A stretch of 64,000 bases of DNA from Euptelea pleiosperma (GCA_035048495.1 CM068547.1:17677913-17741912); one strand, 5' to 3'. Shown: positions 1 through 11,711, numbered from the stretch's first letter. Numbers and translations: made by a program. The notes: generated from the letters alone by a model not told the origin.

Positions 1-977
1 ATACGGGACAGAATTTCCCAAAGGACTAATCGATTTGACCCTGAGTACAATCGATTGGACTTAGAAGAAGTTGACAAAATTCAGATCCTGCTTTCGTGGT
101 CCCCTTCCCCCATCACTAGTTCGACCTAGGGCTTCAATTCTCTTATAAGTAAAGCCTCCATTGTGCTTTATCATACACACAACAGATGACAACAATAGTG
201 AGGTATTGAATTTAAGATGCATAGAGCTAAAGAGAGTTGTCCCATTCGAAGAACAAAACCTCAATTAACCATTCTACTCCTGTGAAAGGTTTTCTCTTTT
301 TTTATTATTATAGCCTAGTGTTTGATTCTTACTTATGCCTAGGTTACTAACTAGAAACCTAACCTAGTAAGCTAGAGAGTATCACGGGTGACTCAACACC
401 ATTTGAGCAACGTACAGGGTTCAGGGTATGCTGAATGATTCACCATCGATAGTGAACGGTAAGTGTAAATTAAGATCGGTGTTTACTGATTGACGGTAGG
501 TTTGGGGTGTACTAAACTGAACAAGCGAAAAAGGCTTTGTGATTGGAAGGGTGCTCGTGTGACTCATTACGTGGAGCTAGAGGAGATAGACAGGCTTTGG
601 CTAAGGTTATATGCTGTATGAAACGGTACTGCGTAGGTAACTTTCGTAACTCAACTTTCTAGTTAGTAATACTTTCCGTCTGGATGTGGTCCCATGGTTT
701 TTCCTTGGCTAAGGTTTCCACGTAAAAATCTCATGTGCTATATATGTTGATTAATTGTATTCTACCCTATTACTAGATTCTTTCATTATGCAAACAAGAA
801 ACAATATATCACGGAGATATATTCGATCTTAGTCAGTTGAGCTAATCACTTATTAATCAATCAACATTTTAGGTTTGCTTTAATTAAATTAGGTTATTAG
901 TTTAAATCAGAGAATTTTTAATACCTAATCAACCCCCTTATAGGTATCTAAGTAATATTGTGATACAAGAATTTTCA
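1..977 (+). mobile_element. LTR of family R, 5' part outside window
   Basis: This is the right-hand part of a long LTR that recurs at 54090-55594, 57835-59632 and 62348-63020. Shared landmarks in the same order are the CGATTGGAC motifs near 30-60, the stretch around 400-440 (tcaacaccatttgagc, then ttcagggtatgctgaat), the block tactttccgtctggatgtgg at 670-690, tttccacgtaaaaa near 713, and the terminal block taatacctaatcaaccccc near 920. The end at 977 (attttca) is inferred from the conserved CA end of the other copies. The start lies left of the window, so no target duplication can be tested. Solo LTR or element end cannot be decided. Confidence 0.75.
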
Positions 978-2732
978 ATGGGATGTATTGAACAATGATT
1001 TACGACTTATTTGAATAAATTTTAAGTTCAGATTAAGGCACGCGTGTATTTTAGTACTTTTGCAATTATTTTTCAGTTCAAATTTATTGTGTACCCTTTA
1101 CTGTTTTTGGCATATCTTGGGTTGTGCTCAATATTTTTGAGCACTTCTAAAGCCCACTGATTTCTAACTCATGTGTTCCTATACATATCAAAATTCAAAA
1201 AGAAATACTTCCCACAAAATCCGTTGTCCTTTGTCGAAGTTACTGTTCAAAAATTAGAATTTTTCTATTTTCTGATAAAAACCCTATTGTTGACCTTTTT
1301 TAAAACCTCTAAAGAATTAGTTTTTGGCCAAAACATGAAAAACTTGAATCTTTAAGTTAGCTTTCAGAAACAATTGGAATCACCTATTTTTTATTAGTAT
1401 ATTAGGAGTTATGGGTGTTTCATTAGACACTATTTTTTCTATAGAAAATTCTGCAGATTTCAGTAATTAAACTTCAAGATTGTACGTAGCTCCAAAAATT
1501 TCTTCTGTAAGACCCCCTAGTTTTCTTTAGGACATAGAAAATCCTCTTAGCTTTCCAGATTGGGGTTGTATGCCGAAATCAAATAATCTTATAGAAAGTT
1601 ATGACCTTGACACTGATAGGGTGTTGAACAAATTTTTAAAATCCAAAACCTTCCCACAAACTTTGATTGAATTTCTAAAAAAGTCTGCCTTCCTAAATCC
1701 TATTTTAAGAAAATGACTAGATATAAATTGAGTATTCTTTCCATGGATAGATAGTAGGTTTTCTAACTCTAAATAACGAACCCTGTGGAAAATCAACAAG
1801 ATAGACATGTCGTCAAATTTTCTGATTTTCTAAAAGTAACCTAGTTTTCTGAAATTAGCTTTTATCAGTCAATCCAATTTTCGATCTTTAACCTGGATCC
1901 TGATGTTGGTCATATGGTATAATTTAGTGTGGACATGGATACATTAGGGTTATTTTGGAACATCTAAAATTGTTTGAGAGAATAGAGACCATATCTCAAT
2001 TCTATATACTTTATTTCCTTAACCTCACCCTGTGTCCTTGGGCCTTTATGGCGGGCTTCAGTTCGGATTAATCGTGTTGGGAGTTGGGTCCGGTAGATCA
2101 GAGTTCAGAGCATGATAGGGTCTTATCAATGTTTAGATAATCTGGTGAAATCAAATAAAGTCATTGGCATGCAAACATGGAGTGTCTACAAGAGGCTTGA
2201 GTTTCCTTGAACTAGTCCTATCTTCCTCTTTTCTTTTTAATAATCCCATCATTAGAACTTGAGTTTTATCAGGACCATCAAACATTTCGGACCTATGCAC
2301 GACAGTCACCCAGGGATGATAGCAACACTGCTTAAAAAAGGGGAAAAAAAAAAGTCCACCCTAGGTAGGTTGCATATGGTAATGTTCTGCTTTTTGTTTC
2401 TTTTTGTCCAGTCTCTCTCTCCTTTCATTGTTCCCCCTCTCATTCTCCAATGACTCCTCTCCATTGAGCGGTGGATTCCATTCAAGAACTGGTGGATTCC
2501 AGTTCCCCTACACTTGTGCAAGATCATACCTATCGTCCTATGTCACTTGTGCAAACATATTTTTATTTGGTGTCTAGACGAGAAAAAAAAAAGTTTCCAA
2601 CAGAGAATAATCCTCAGAGAAACACACCCAGGGAAAAACTATTAGATTAGCATCTGGACAAGATTAACTAATTCTGGTAGGAGTGATAGAGGAGATGAGT
2701 GACTGGCGGTGGAGTTGGTTATCTTTTGTCTA
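978..2732. other. Unassigned sequence downstream of the MADS-box gene
   Basis: AT-rich sequence in which I recognise no gene or mobile element. Open frames here are short, overlap on both strands and match nothing I know. A pyrimidine-rich stretch lies at 2395-2455. It is bounded by LTR R on the left and the inferred 3' UTR of the SOC1-like gene on the right. Confidence 0.5.
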
Positions 2733-2975
2733 TTTATTAAGTGACGCCGAAGATACTTTTACCCTTTTAGTTATACAGAAATCCAGATATATATATATAT
2801 ATTTTTCATCTTCCACACCAGTGGTTTAACAGTCATACACTCAATTATATCATTACATGATTTAATGCACGCATAATGTTGTGCCATTATTTAACATTAA
2901 ATAGAAATTAGCTACCCCTGAAAGCCTTTAAGCAGTGTTGATTTGGGAGATGTATACTGCAGACATCTCCAATCA
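2733..2975 (-). promoter_or_regulatory. Inferred 3' UTR with candidate poly(A) signal
   Basis: On the minus strand the SOC1-like stop codon (2976-2978) is followed by about 240 bp of non-coding sequence. The hexamer AATAAA is read on the minus strand at 2733-2738, a plausible cleavage signal for a 3' UTR of ordinary plant length. A short (AT)n microsatellite lies at about 2786-2802. Other AT-rich hexamers nearby could serve instead, so this end is a suggestion. Confidence 0.4.
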
Positions 2976-3119
2976 TCAACCTTGCAATAGGTGACGAGTA
3001 CTTCCTCTTTCAGGCCTTCCAATGAACAATTCTGTCTCCACCTCAGAAATTTGACTACTTTGACTGTAGGGCGCAATTTCTCCTGGTTCCGTTGATTGTT
3101 GCTGTGGTTGCATCCCACA
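2976..3119 (-). CDS. SOC1-like: SOC1-like exon 7 (C-terminal, SOC1 motif, stop)
   Basis: The acceptor TTTCAG sits just above 3119. The exon is 144 bp: 47 codons plus TGA at 2976-2978. It encodes a glutamine-rich stretch (CGMQPQQQ) and the diagnostic SOC1-clade motif EVETELFIG, then the tail RPERGSTRHLLQG. The family motif is shared across SOC1 proteins, while the tail after it varies between species. Intron 6 is 336 bp (3120-3455). Confidence 0.93.
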   Translation of the reverse strand, partial: CGMQPQQQSTEPGEIAPYSQSSQISEVETELFIGRPERGSTRHLLQG

Positions 3120-5643
3120 CTGAAATCAACATATAAAAAATCTATAAATAACTGTTGTTTGACAAAATCAGCAGGTGGTATCGTAAAGTGTACGGAAGTT
3201 CATACTTTTGCACTCATTCATCATCTGATCAATGAGCACTCCTCAACCTAGCCGAGAAACGACCCAATTAAAACTATCTGTTAATGGACTTCTGTTTGTT
3301 AGTACGTTGATCAGGTTCTTGGGATCATTCAGTCAGATCGATTACTGGTCTAGGAGATATCCAGAATATCGTCCAATCTAACCTCACAAAAAACTCGATT
3401 CATGAATACCAGAACAAGATTCATAGGAACTTAAAATTGCAAGATAAGAAGTCACCTTCTCGCACAGCATTGCTTTCTCCTCGTTTAGAGTTCTCTCCTG
3501 AATTTATAAAACAGATGTTAGCATCCCAGAAGTAGTAAAGCGACAGATAGGTTTACCTGGTGCTCTTCCAAAGCAACATGGGTGTGTTCATTTCAAACAT
3601 TCTGTGATAAAGTTTACCTGTTCTTTTAGTTGCTCAATCTGTCCCATAAATAACTGAGTCTGGAGTAACAATAAGTGTGTTAATTGTCAGTTTGTATAGG
3701 TATCTTATACATATTTATTTAATACTTAGTGAGATTTCATGTTTGTATGATTTATGATGTACCTTTCTAGCCCGGATGCTGCTTAAGCTTTGCTCCAACT
3801 GGACCTCCATCTGCTGTAGTTCTTCTATAGAACATGAACCCAAACCTTCTCCCAAGTACCTCCTGAGGAAACCAAAGTGCAAAGTTCAGAACCACTTAAA
3901 ATAAGATTGTGATATAAAATACAAATGGCAAATAGTAGTTTAGGTGCGAAAGTTTCAAACTAGTCATACCGATTAGAAACTTCGAGAATCTCAATCTTCT
4001 TTGCCATGCTTGCAGCTTCGTACTTCAAATGCTGCTTGTGGAATTAATTATTATGAGAAACCAGAAACAGAGAATCAGAATGGGAAACAAATTTCTTTAT
4101 TCATTTTCGTTATGCAAACATGTCGGTGGTTAATCTTTAGCGGGTGAAGATAGATTTCAAACCCAGGTCGTGGTATCAACAATCACAAACCTTACCAACT
4201 TAACAAGCTGGCACCTTTAAAATTTTTGGTGTTGTCACCACGTAAGCCTAATTTTAACAAGATTAGTAACTTAAAGGTTAAGGCGGCTTTTGAACCCAGG
4301 TCTATGGTATCAACACTCACAAACTTAACCAACCTAGCAAGTTGGCACCTTCTAAAAAAATTTCGTGTTGGCACCAGGTAAGCCTGTAGAAATTCAAACA
4401 TTTATTGTTTCCACTGCACTCGGATATCTTAAGAATTTATTTCTTTCGAACTAAGTAGGCATAATGAGCAGAAAGCTTAATGAAGAATGGAAGGAAAATG
4501 TTTTTGGAGAAGTAAAAAGGACTAAAATATGGTAGTATTTATTTTAGGCATCCTATCCTTCAAAATTTAAATACAAATCGATTTTCTTCTCATTATGTAA
4601 CTGGATCTCTGCATATCCACTTCACTATGCGCCACCAATAATGTACTGGTTTACCAAAGGAATAGGATGCAACACCCTATGGGTGATTTTGATAACCACC
4701 TAAGTGGGGAGAGTTCTGAAAGAATTTGAAAAGATTCGGATACCTCAAAACTCCCATAAGATTCAAGCCCATGGTTAATCTACGATAATCTAAATATTTA
4801 AGAAAATTGAGTAAATCTACAGGAAAATTGGATGATTCAATCAATGAAACAAAATTTGAAACAAGCTTTTATGTTAAAGCTTACATCATTTTATGGCTAA
4901 TGCAATGCATGATATTCCAAAGCGATGTAATTTAATGGAGGACACAAAAGAGAAGTCTTTCTCCAGTAGATAACGTTAAGTGTCTATCTCAGGCAAAATA
5001 TCAAGAATTTCACTGCTTAAAGAATATCAATTGCATTGCAACATTCAGTCCATCTTCATCATGGGCCCTCCAAAGAGACCACCCCTGCAGAGCATATGCT
5101 TATCATCATCTGATCTTTGTATACTAGTAGGTTGTCAATTGAACAGTTGGTCTTGCACCTACAAATGCAGTCATGCACTGAGCATGGGTACCTAAAGTGT
5201 CCTCAAAAAGAATAAACGGCGCTTATATTGGATGGATGAAATCCAGAGACAGAGTAGGCGCTCTGTTCTCAGTCAATGTACTGGATATGGCAATTAAATA
5301 CAGCAGTACTTGTACGGTCATATCTGTTGTAGTTTCAAAATCTCATTCATTTTGTTCCTTAATCATATTGCTTAAAGTGTCACAGGTTCTCATATCACAT
5401 GTTGCTTAAGAAAAATTTCTATTGAAGAACTATATCGCACAAAAAGATTGAACATTCCAAAATTATGTACAAGAAGATCACTGTAACCATCCATTTTGTC
5501 TTAATAATCTGATAGATGGCCCTTAGAAAAGAATTCATTTAAAAAGAGAGAAAGGTGACCTGACCTGCATATTTTCCATTGTTTTGTTGTTGAGTTGTAC
5601 ATCTTTCGCATACTTTTTATAGCGTTCTATCGTCTTTTGCATG
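2976..5643 (-). CDS. SOC1-like: SOC1/AGL20-like MIKC MADS-box gene, exons 2-7
   Basis: Six exons on the minus strand: 5565-5643, 3970-4031, 3763-3862, 3618-3659, 3456-3497 and 2976-3119. Every junction is GT-AG, phases agree, and sizes 79/62/100/42/42 bp match the conserved MIKC pattern. They encode 155 residues: the I-region end (MQKTIERYKKYAKDV), the K box (HLKYEAASMAKKIEILE; LGEGLGSCSIEELQQMEVQL; TQLFMGQIEQLKEQ) and a C-terminal region with the SOC1 motif SEVETELFIGRPERG. By family this is a nuclear transcription factor that dimerises through I and K and promotes flowering downstream of photoperiod, age and vernalisation signals. The exon for the about 60-residue MADS domain is not seen between 5644 and 64000, so no start codon can be given. 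No stop or frameshift occurs in these exons, so the gene looks functional if exon 1 exists beyond the window. Confidence 0.93.
3456..3497 (-). CDS. SOC1-like: SOC1-like exon 6
   Basis: A 42-bp exon encoding ERTLNEEKAMLCEK, the end of the K3/C-region helix. Acceptor AATTCAG, donor GTGACT, phase 0 at both ends. The 42-bp size is typical for this exon in MIKC genes. Confidence 0.92.
3618..3659 (-). CDS. SOC1-like: SOC1-like exon 5
   Basis: A 42-bp exon encoding TQLFMGQIEQLKEQ, part of the K-box coiled coil. Acceptor ACTCCAG, donor GTAAAC, phase 0. Intron 5 is 120 bp and intron 4 is 103 bp. Confidence 0.92.
3763..3862 (-). CDS. SOC1-like: SOC1-like exon 4 (K-box core)
   Basis: A 100-bp exon. 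Its first base completes an arginine codon split with exon 3. It encodes the K-box core YLGEGLGSCSIEELQQMEVQ and ends in SSIRARK. Acceptor CCTCAG, donor GTACAT. The LGEGLGSCSIEEL block is characteristic of the SOC1/TM3 clade among MIKC proteins. Confidence 0.94.
3970..4031 (-). CDS. SOC1-like: SOC1-like exon 3 (K-box start)
   Basis: A 62-bp exon encoding HLKYEAASMAKKIEILEVSN plus two bases of a split arginine codon. Acceptor AAGCAG, donor GTATGA. This is the first amphipathic helix of the K box. Intron 3 is 107 bp. Confidence 0.92.
4158..4384 (-). repeat. Two adjacent SINE-like (tRNA-derived?) repeats in intron 2
   Basis: Two diverged about 90-bp copies (4158-4250 and 4291-4384) share, on the minus strand, ggtgcca, then an A-box-like segment (gctaggttggttaag in one copy), then gtgttgataccat and a B-box-like end (cctgggttcaaa). 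The A-box/B-box order and spacing suggest tRNA-derived SINE heads. I see neither a poly(A) or T tail nor a clear target duplication. They lie in the SOC1-like intron 2, antisense to nothing coding. They could be another diverged local repeat. Confidence 0.4.
5565..5643 (-). CDS. SOC1-like: SOC1-like exon 2 (I region)
   Basis: A 79-bp exon. Its first base completes a codon from the missing exon 1, then it encodes MQKTIERYKKYAKDVQ and ends in ENMQ. Acceptor CTTCAG (5644-5646 side), donor GTCAGG. This is the normal second exon of SOC1 genes, so a 5' exon with the MADS domain is required. Intron 2 (4032-5564) is 1533 bp. Confidence 0.9.
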
Positions 5644-7684
5644 CTGAAGCATCCCAAAATACAGCAGGAAATAATCAATGCATATTATTTTTAGTGTAAA
5701 CTAAGCATAAGCATTGCAAACGTTTCATAAATCAAACAATCACTGAAAATGCAAATAAGACTAAAGGTAATTTTAGATCAGCATCTACAAGTCCAAAATG
5801 AAATGAGCTTGTGGGATTGATCCCATATTACAAGCCCAAAAAGAAAAGAATACATAGAAAACTTAAATATTTTCTCCAATTGCTCTGCTGCTCTATTTTG
5901 TATAAAGCAATACAGGTTGCTTCAATGATCGGTACACTAATTAATTAGACTTTCCATCATAATTGCTGGGTTTCTTACATAAACTGACCTATCATAGGAA
6001 TCAAGTTTCGGAAACAAATGTGGCCTAGTTGCCTAAAAGTTGTGAAATGAGTGGGGAACATGTTGGACTCTATGGGAATATGTCCGCGAAACGTGCCATA
6101 AATGTTTTGAAAATACATGGGAAAGTTATTTTCAATGGAATTTACATTCTATCACTTGTTTTCCTTCACATTTCTGGGTGGAGCGAGAGATTCATCCAAA
6201 ACTAAAAAGAAAAACAGAGAAGAAATTGGAGATGAAAATGGAGATAATTGATGGTCAATAGAAATGGTGAGATCATGCTCCGATTAAATGTTGCAGGGAA
6301 CAAGGTTTGATTGTAGCTTTCTCACAGAGCTCCCAGCAGAAGGATATTGGAAGTGTGGTCAGAGTTCTAAGCTTGACACTCATGATAGACAAATAACTGT
6401 ATCAAAGGGAAAATTGAAGCTCTTCTCTTACAAGAGATAATTTTTCTAACAAGATAAAAAATGGCCTCCCAACTCATAGAGGGATTTATAGGTCTTAATC
6501 TCATTGGTTGATTACCATTGGATCCCTCCTTAAATCCTTACCCTTCATTAAAAAGGAGCTAAAATAACCTTATTACAAAAGATAAATTTCCAAAATGTCC
6601 ATAACAAACCCCCAAAATATGCCATTTTTCTTTCTTCTTAAGGTCCCCTATTCATCTTTGAGCTATGTTAGGATTTGGACAGGAGGGATCCCTGGGTCTA
6701 TACCATTTCCTACCTTCTTTCCCTGACAATTCTCATACATATCCCATTTCCCACATCAGGTAAAATTTTAGGAGTCATTTTCCGGTTCTGTATCACGTAT
6801 CATTTTCTTCACCCATTTCCCTATATGGCAACTATAGTTCCCCTAGTGAACAAGAAAATGTATGGAAAAACACATTTGGAAACCACATTTTCTAACATTT
6901 TCAAAAGCAAGTAATCACATCCTTAGGAAAAAAAATATTCAGCATGACATAAAATTAGTTCATACTTAAAGCAAGATTACCTTTGCCCCTTACAATTATA
7001 TATACCCATATGTACCACTAAAACTGGATCAGAGCAAAATTTTATGCCCATTGTAAGCCTATCAGACTAAGTATTAATTATTTGAATTTAACTGTTTCAT
7101 ATCATGTAAGTGTTTACACTCAAATTTGACATGTGCTAGTCATACTGGTCAAGAAAATAACCACGAAAGAGATAATGTACAGTTGTTCTTAGGTGTCTAT
7201 GAGTAAGGGAACTGATTCTGCCAAGTGTCATGGTATTATTACATGATTGTGTAATGGTTAAACACACCCGTCTGATATGAAAGATATTAATGGCTGAATT
7301 TCAAAGCAATCGAGTGAGGTGAATGAGACTAGTCTCGATATGGTTATGAACAGGTGTCAAAGGATTGGAATCAACTTACATTCCAGACAAGAACAATCAA
7401 TATAAAGGAAATCTTGATAGATATATGAGATTAGTCAATGAGAATCCTTATGGGGAGGTTGGCTTCAATTCCTTCCAGTAAGAATGATAGCTAACCTATT
7501 TAGGGGAAGGAGATTTTTGATAAAAGGAGAATTTGTTAGCTGTCAGAGTATACTCAGGTTGGCCTAGCAGGAACCAGTGCCATCCAGTTTTCAAAACTTT
7601 TGGTCAATCCTATGCCAAATGGGGTGTTACAAAAACGTGCTAACACAATAAGTTTTACATTGTTATCAAAAAGTTCTTGACTTG
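5644..7684. other. Putative intron 1 start, no recognised element
   Basis: Sequence following the exon 2 acceptor on the minus strand. It is AT-rich and holds no coding exon, no MADS-domain sequence and no TE protein I can identify. The open frame at 6675-6914 has no family resemblance and no coding support. Confidence 0.45.
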
Positions 7685-8307
7685 GGCTGCATTTGGCTAA
7701 GCTTAAAATAAGCTACATGTCAGCTTATAGCCTATTGGAAAGCATTTTTTCCGGGTTTTTGCTTTATTAGCCAGGTTAAGGAGAAGCTGTTGAAATCGGC
7801 TTATTGCTCATTGCTTTAACTTATGCACCTAGCACTCTTTGGTTGTGTTTGTGTAAGCTGAACCTGAGCCTATAGCTTCTAGTTATGGGTTAAGCATTGG
7901 GTTTAGGTAATAAAGGATGAATTGGTCATTTAAAAAAGTTTATGAAACGATTAGAAGGATATTTTTGTCATTTAAGAAGTTCTATTAAAGGTTTAGTTGT
8001 CATTTAGAATTTGTATTGAAGGAATAGAGGGGCATTTTAGGTATTAAAGAGTTTCACTTGAGTTTTAGAATCTATTTCCCGCATAAGCTATAAGCTATAA
8101 GCCGAATTTCAATGGCTTCTGCTTAACCAGGAAAAATTGGCTTAAAATCCGGATAAATTTTTCTGTTCCAGTGACTGGCGAATTCACACTTCTTCAAGTT
8201 CAGCCTCGTGCTTCAAGGCAGGCATCCGAAACAGATCTGGGACTTTCATTAGCTTTAAACAGCTATAAGCTGACTTTTAACTTATTTAACCTTAACCAGA
8301 CGCAGCC
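7685..8307. mobile_element. PIF/Harbinger-like MITE
   Basis: A 623-bp element with imperfect terminal inverted repeats of about 50 bp. The left end reads GGCTGCATTTGGCTAAGCTT, and the right end, reverse complemented, reads GGCTGCGTCTGGTTAAGGTT. Similarity continues inward through AATAAG and GTCAGCTTATAGC. Three bases flank each end (TTG left, TTA right), compatible with a mutated 3-bp TTA duplication as made by PIF/Harbinger transposases. There is no transposase, so it is non-autonomous. A hAT origin is the alternative, but no 8-bp duplication is seen. Confidence 0.6.
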
Positions 8308-8310
8308 TTA

Positions 8311-9429
8311 GACAAAACTAATAAGGGTGTACAATATATTGATTTACTATTGGCCGATTTGTGGTTACTTAGGTGAGCTAGAGACACGGGTTTTGCATCC
8401 AATCAAACCCAGACCCTGGTGCCAAATTCAGTCCAAACTCAATGTTGAGAGTTAATGTCGATTGCTGTCCAGCCACCTCCAAGATTGATGATCAGAGGAT
8501 TGCTTACTAGGGTATATGATTCCTCCTGCCTAAGGTCTAGGTATTAACTCTTAGAATCAACTAGTGGAAATAAACTATGCGACTTGTGTGAATGAGAAAT
8601 AAAAAATTAAGTGATCCAAACAAAATAAGGCTAATTTCGATTTTAAAATTGAAAGTAGATACCTTTATACTGATCAATCCAGTGCACATTGGAAGCAAAA
8701 AACTGAGAAATATAGATCAACTAAATAAGATCACAAAAAATGAAACTCGATAATGTGTTCTAGTGACAGGGAAGAGGGAACATAAACAAGAACTTGTTGC
8801 AGATCAAATCAAATGACATGAGTAGAGCAAATAAATTGTGAAGGCACTAACAGTGTGATAGTGATTTGTTTGAGAGATCCCACATAATTGACGAAACAAG
8901 AAGAGTAGGTGAATGATAAGCAAGTATGACGGTAGAGTTGAAGTTGACGATGGTGGAAAATCTTGACTATGGTAGAATGTAGAGATTTGACATGTGTGTG
9001 AAGAGACCAGTTTGAAGTTTAACAGCCCAGGTCACATTTGTTCGGTTTAACTGATAGTTGAAATGGTTTTGATGACTGACAGTGGTTTTATAATAAACTT
9101 TTTTGGGTCAATGTTTACCACGAATGATTTTGGAACTGCCTCACTGATCTACTATTTGAACTGAACAGTCCCATCAGATTTTCAAAGCACTAGGTTGACC
9201 TTATTCAACCATGGGCTGAGCATAACTTAAACGAAAAGGACTCAATGACCCAGTCTTGGCCCCTAGATGCGACCAAGTGATTTGTTGAATATAGCATAAT
9301 TCAGTCCTCGGCAAAGCCCAGGTTTTCAAGCTCTCAGACATGGGAAAAGGTGGGGAAAAAAAACAAGTCTAGCCACAAACAAACATTCAAGGAACCACCA
9401 GATATAAGCAAATATAAAACAATCGTTAG
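8311..9429. other. Unassigned, possibly 5' part of the decayed Gypsy element
   Basis: No reading frame or repeat is recognised. It directly precedes the Gypsy zinc knuckle at 9438, so it may include the eroded gag and 5' LTR of that element, but I found no matching LTR pair. Confidence 0.3.
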
Positions 9430-10078
9430 GAGATAATTGCTACATTTGTAATGGTGATCATTGAGTTAAGGATTGTGTTCAAAACAAGCTCTGAATACAA
9501 TCCAAGCTCAAGAAAAAGAGAAACCCAAGATTGGGGCACTGAGCTTCTTAATGAGATAAGGCCAAGTATGCGAGGTCCTTAAAACGAGAATTGATGAATG
9601 TAAATTTCCATATCAATGGAAACCCATAAAGGTTGTAGCAGATACATATGTCACCCAGAACTTTATAACTAAGGAGGAACCTAGGGTTTGGGCCTCAACT
9701 CACCAAGGACACTAGCAAGATGAAGGCAGTGAACTCAGAGGCAGACACTTCTATGGCCTATACAAGGAACTAAAATTTGAATTTGGAGGATGGAAAAGCC
9801 CCACAAGCCTCTCCATCATACCCCTAGATGACTTTGAAGATATTTAGGGCGTGGCGTTCCTAACCACAGCAAAGGCGATAACATGCCCTTGGTGTGGCAT
9901 GTATCATGGATGAAAATTTCTTGTTCATGATCCCCATAAGATGTGTAGCGAAAGTGAAGGCTGAGATCATATTTTCCTTATAATTGGCGAGGGCCTACCA
10001 GCCTTAATTAATGAAGAAAATGGGAAGACATGCGAAAACATCCCCAAGAGATAAAGACAATCCTAGAAGAGCACAAGT

Positions 10079-11017
10079 ATGTTTTGTCTTCTGAGTTTTC
10101 TTAAGAAACCTCCGAAGGAGTTTGATCATCAAATCAAGCATGTGCTAGGAGCTAATACGACAGCTTTAGCACTAGGCATAGAAGAAAGAAGGAAGCAAGT
10201 CAATCAGCTATTGCATGCAATATACATCCAACCCTATGGTGTCATATCAAGCCTTGTGTGCTGTTTCAAAAGAAGCGTATTGTTTCAAAAGAAACACGGT
10301 GACAGCCTTCATTTACGCATTGAATATTGGTTCCTAGAGAAGATGATCATAGAGAACAAGTACTTTATCCTACTCATTGAAGACTTGCTTGACCTGCAAG
10401 GGGGAACTGAACACTTCTCAAACTAGGACTCGAGGTCAATGTAATAGAAAGTTTGGATTGCCATGAAAGCTAAGCCAAAAACCATGTATTGACAAGGTAT
10501 GGAGCTTTTCAATTTTTAGTAATGCACTCCGGCTTAAATAATGGACGGGCTACATTTTGCACTCTTATGACTGAACTCTTCCACCTATTTGAATCACTTC
10601 ATGGTGGTTTATTTGATGATAAAATAGTAACTCTAAGAAGTTGGAGGAACAAATTGAGAATCATCTTTGAGGTACATAGAGAGAATGCAATATATGAAAA
10701 TAGGACAAATGTTTCATTGTCATTAGGGCATTTGATTGCAGGAGGAAAATTTTAATATGTATGACGAGAAAGCGAAAATCATCAAAAGGTAAGAGCTCCT
10801 ACCAAGGTGGCTGAACTGATGAGGTTCTTTTTTTAAAACGGAGAAACTATTATCAATGATTTACTAATTGATTTTCTGTGCAGATCCACTAAACTCTTGA
10901 ATGTATGAAACGGATGGAAGAGTGCCAACCGCATTTGATGACTTCACGGAGGCATTAATGGATGAAATAGTTATAAGATTTCCTAATCATACTAAGACCT
11001 TCGAAATGTATATAGAT
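10079..11017 (+). pseudogene. Gypsy reverse transcriptase remnant
   Basis: Two open stretches (10079-10426, 10489-10755) plus 10760-11017 match a Gypsy RT. The first carries the segment before the fingers (a DHQIKHVLGA-type start, LFQKKHGDSLHLRIEYW, then NKYFILLIEDL). The second carries TRYGAFQFLVMHSGL and the active-site strand, where the usual YLDD appears as LFDD (about 10609-10620). The third carries RFPNHTKTFEMYID, where the RNase H domain should begin. Stops at about 10424 and 10753 and small indels break the frame, so it cannot work. The end at 11017 is set by an inserted repeat with a 9-bp direct duplication. Confidence 0.8.
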
Positions 11018-11702
11018 AGTAAATGGCCCGTGCCCACGGCACTCTCCAACAAAAGAGTTTGTAAAAAGTGGGTGCCTTCGGCACTCAAACTGTATAACGG
11101 ACTGGGGCGTTTCCGTGTTTTTCATTATAACAGCTGTTATAACGGATTGTAATGCAACAGAGGGAGAAATGGGAAAATAACAGAAATAACAAAAAATAAG
11201 AGTGTTGAAATTCAAATTTTGAATAAATTGAGGTCAAATGAGGCGAATTGAGTGGCTGAAATCTAACTGTCCACATTAGATCGATGGATTTGATCTCAAC
11301 CACTCTTTATCTAACTGTCCACATTAGATGGATGGATAAGACAAGAGAATACAACTGAGTTGTCTTGTTATATGCATGGTTGGCCCGTGCCCGTGGCACT
11401 TTCTGACAAAAGTGTTTGTCAAAATTGGGTGGGAGTTAATCTCAGCCATCAAAATGAAGCATAGTAGATCTCAACCACTCATTATTGAAGCCATATAAGA
11501 TAAGATGGGGTATAAGAAAACCAGTCATTTGTTATCTTGATAGTGGGTGGCCTGTGCCCTCGGCACTCCCCGTCAAAGCATTTGCCAAAATCAGGTGTGA
11601 GTGGCTGAGATACACCGTCCATTTGCGGGATAAGATCTCGGGCCTTCTTTGTTGAAACAGATAAGAGGGGGTATAAGTGGGGAGACAACTTCCCTGTTTT
11701 GT
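11018..11702. mobile_element. 685-bp insert of three diverged monomers, 9-bp TSD
   Basis: It interrupts the Gypsy RNase H coding sequence. The direct repeat tatatagat flanks it (11009-11017 and 11703-11711), and the Gypsy reading continues in a sensible way across it. Inside, the block tggcccgtgccc..ggcactc occurs three times (from about 11024, 11381 and 11548), each followed by a (c/t)aaaag(a/t)(g/a)tttg-like block. Each monomer ends in ttgttat. No terminal inverted repeats, LTR pair, poly(A) tail or coding sequence is visible. The 9-bp duplication would suit a Mutator-type element without recognisable TIRs, or a SINE-like element with a T/G-rich tail. The class is open. Confidence 0.65.
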
Positions 11703-11711
11703 TATATAGAT

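Noticed and set aside
2259..2527. Open frames on both strands downstream of the MADS-box gene
   Set aside because: They overlap each other, are low in complexity (pyrimidine-rich) and match no known protein.
4158..4384. Functional tRNA genes
   Set aside because: Only A/B-box-like segments are present; no cloverleaf with intact acceptor and anticodon arms can be drawn.
10955..11303. Overlapping minus-strand open frames
   Set aside because: They lie in the inserted repeat monomers and the Gypsy RT antisense strand; no coding evidence.
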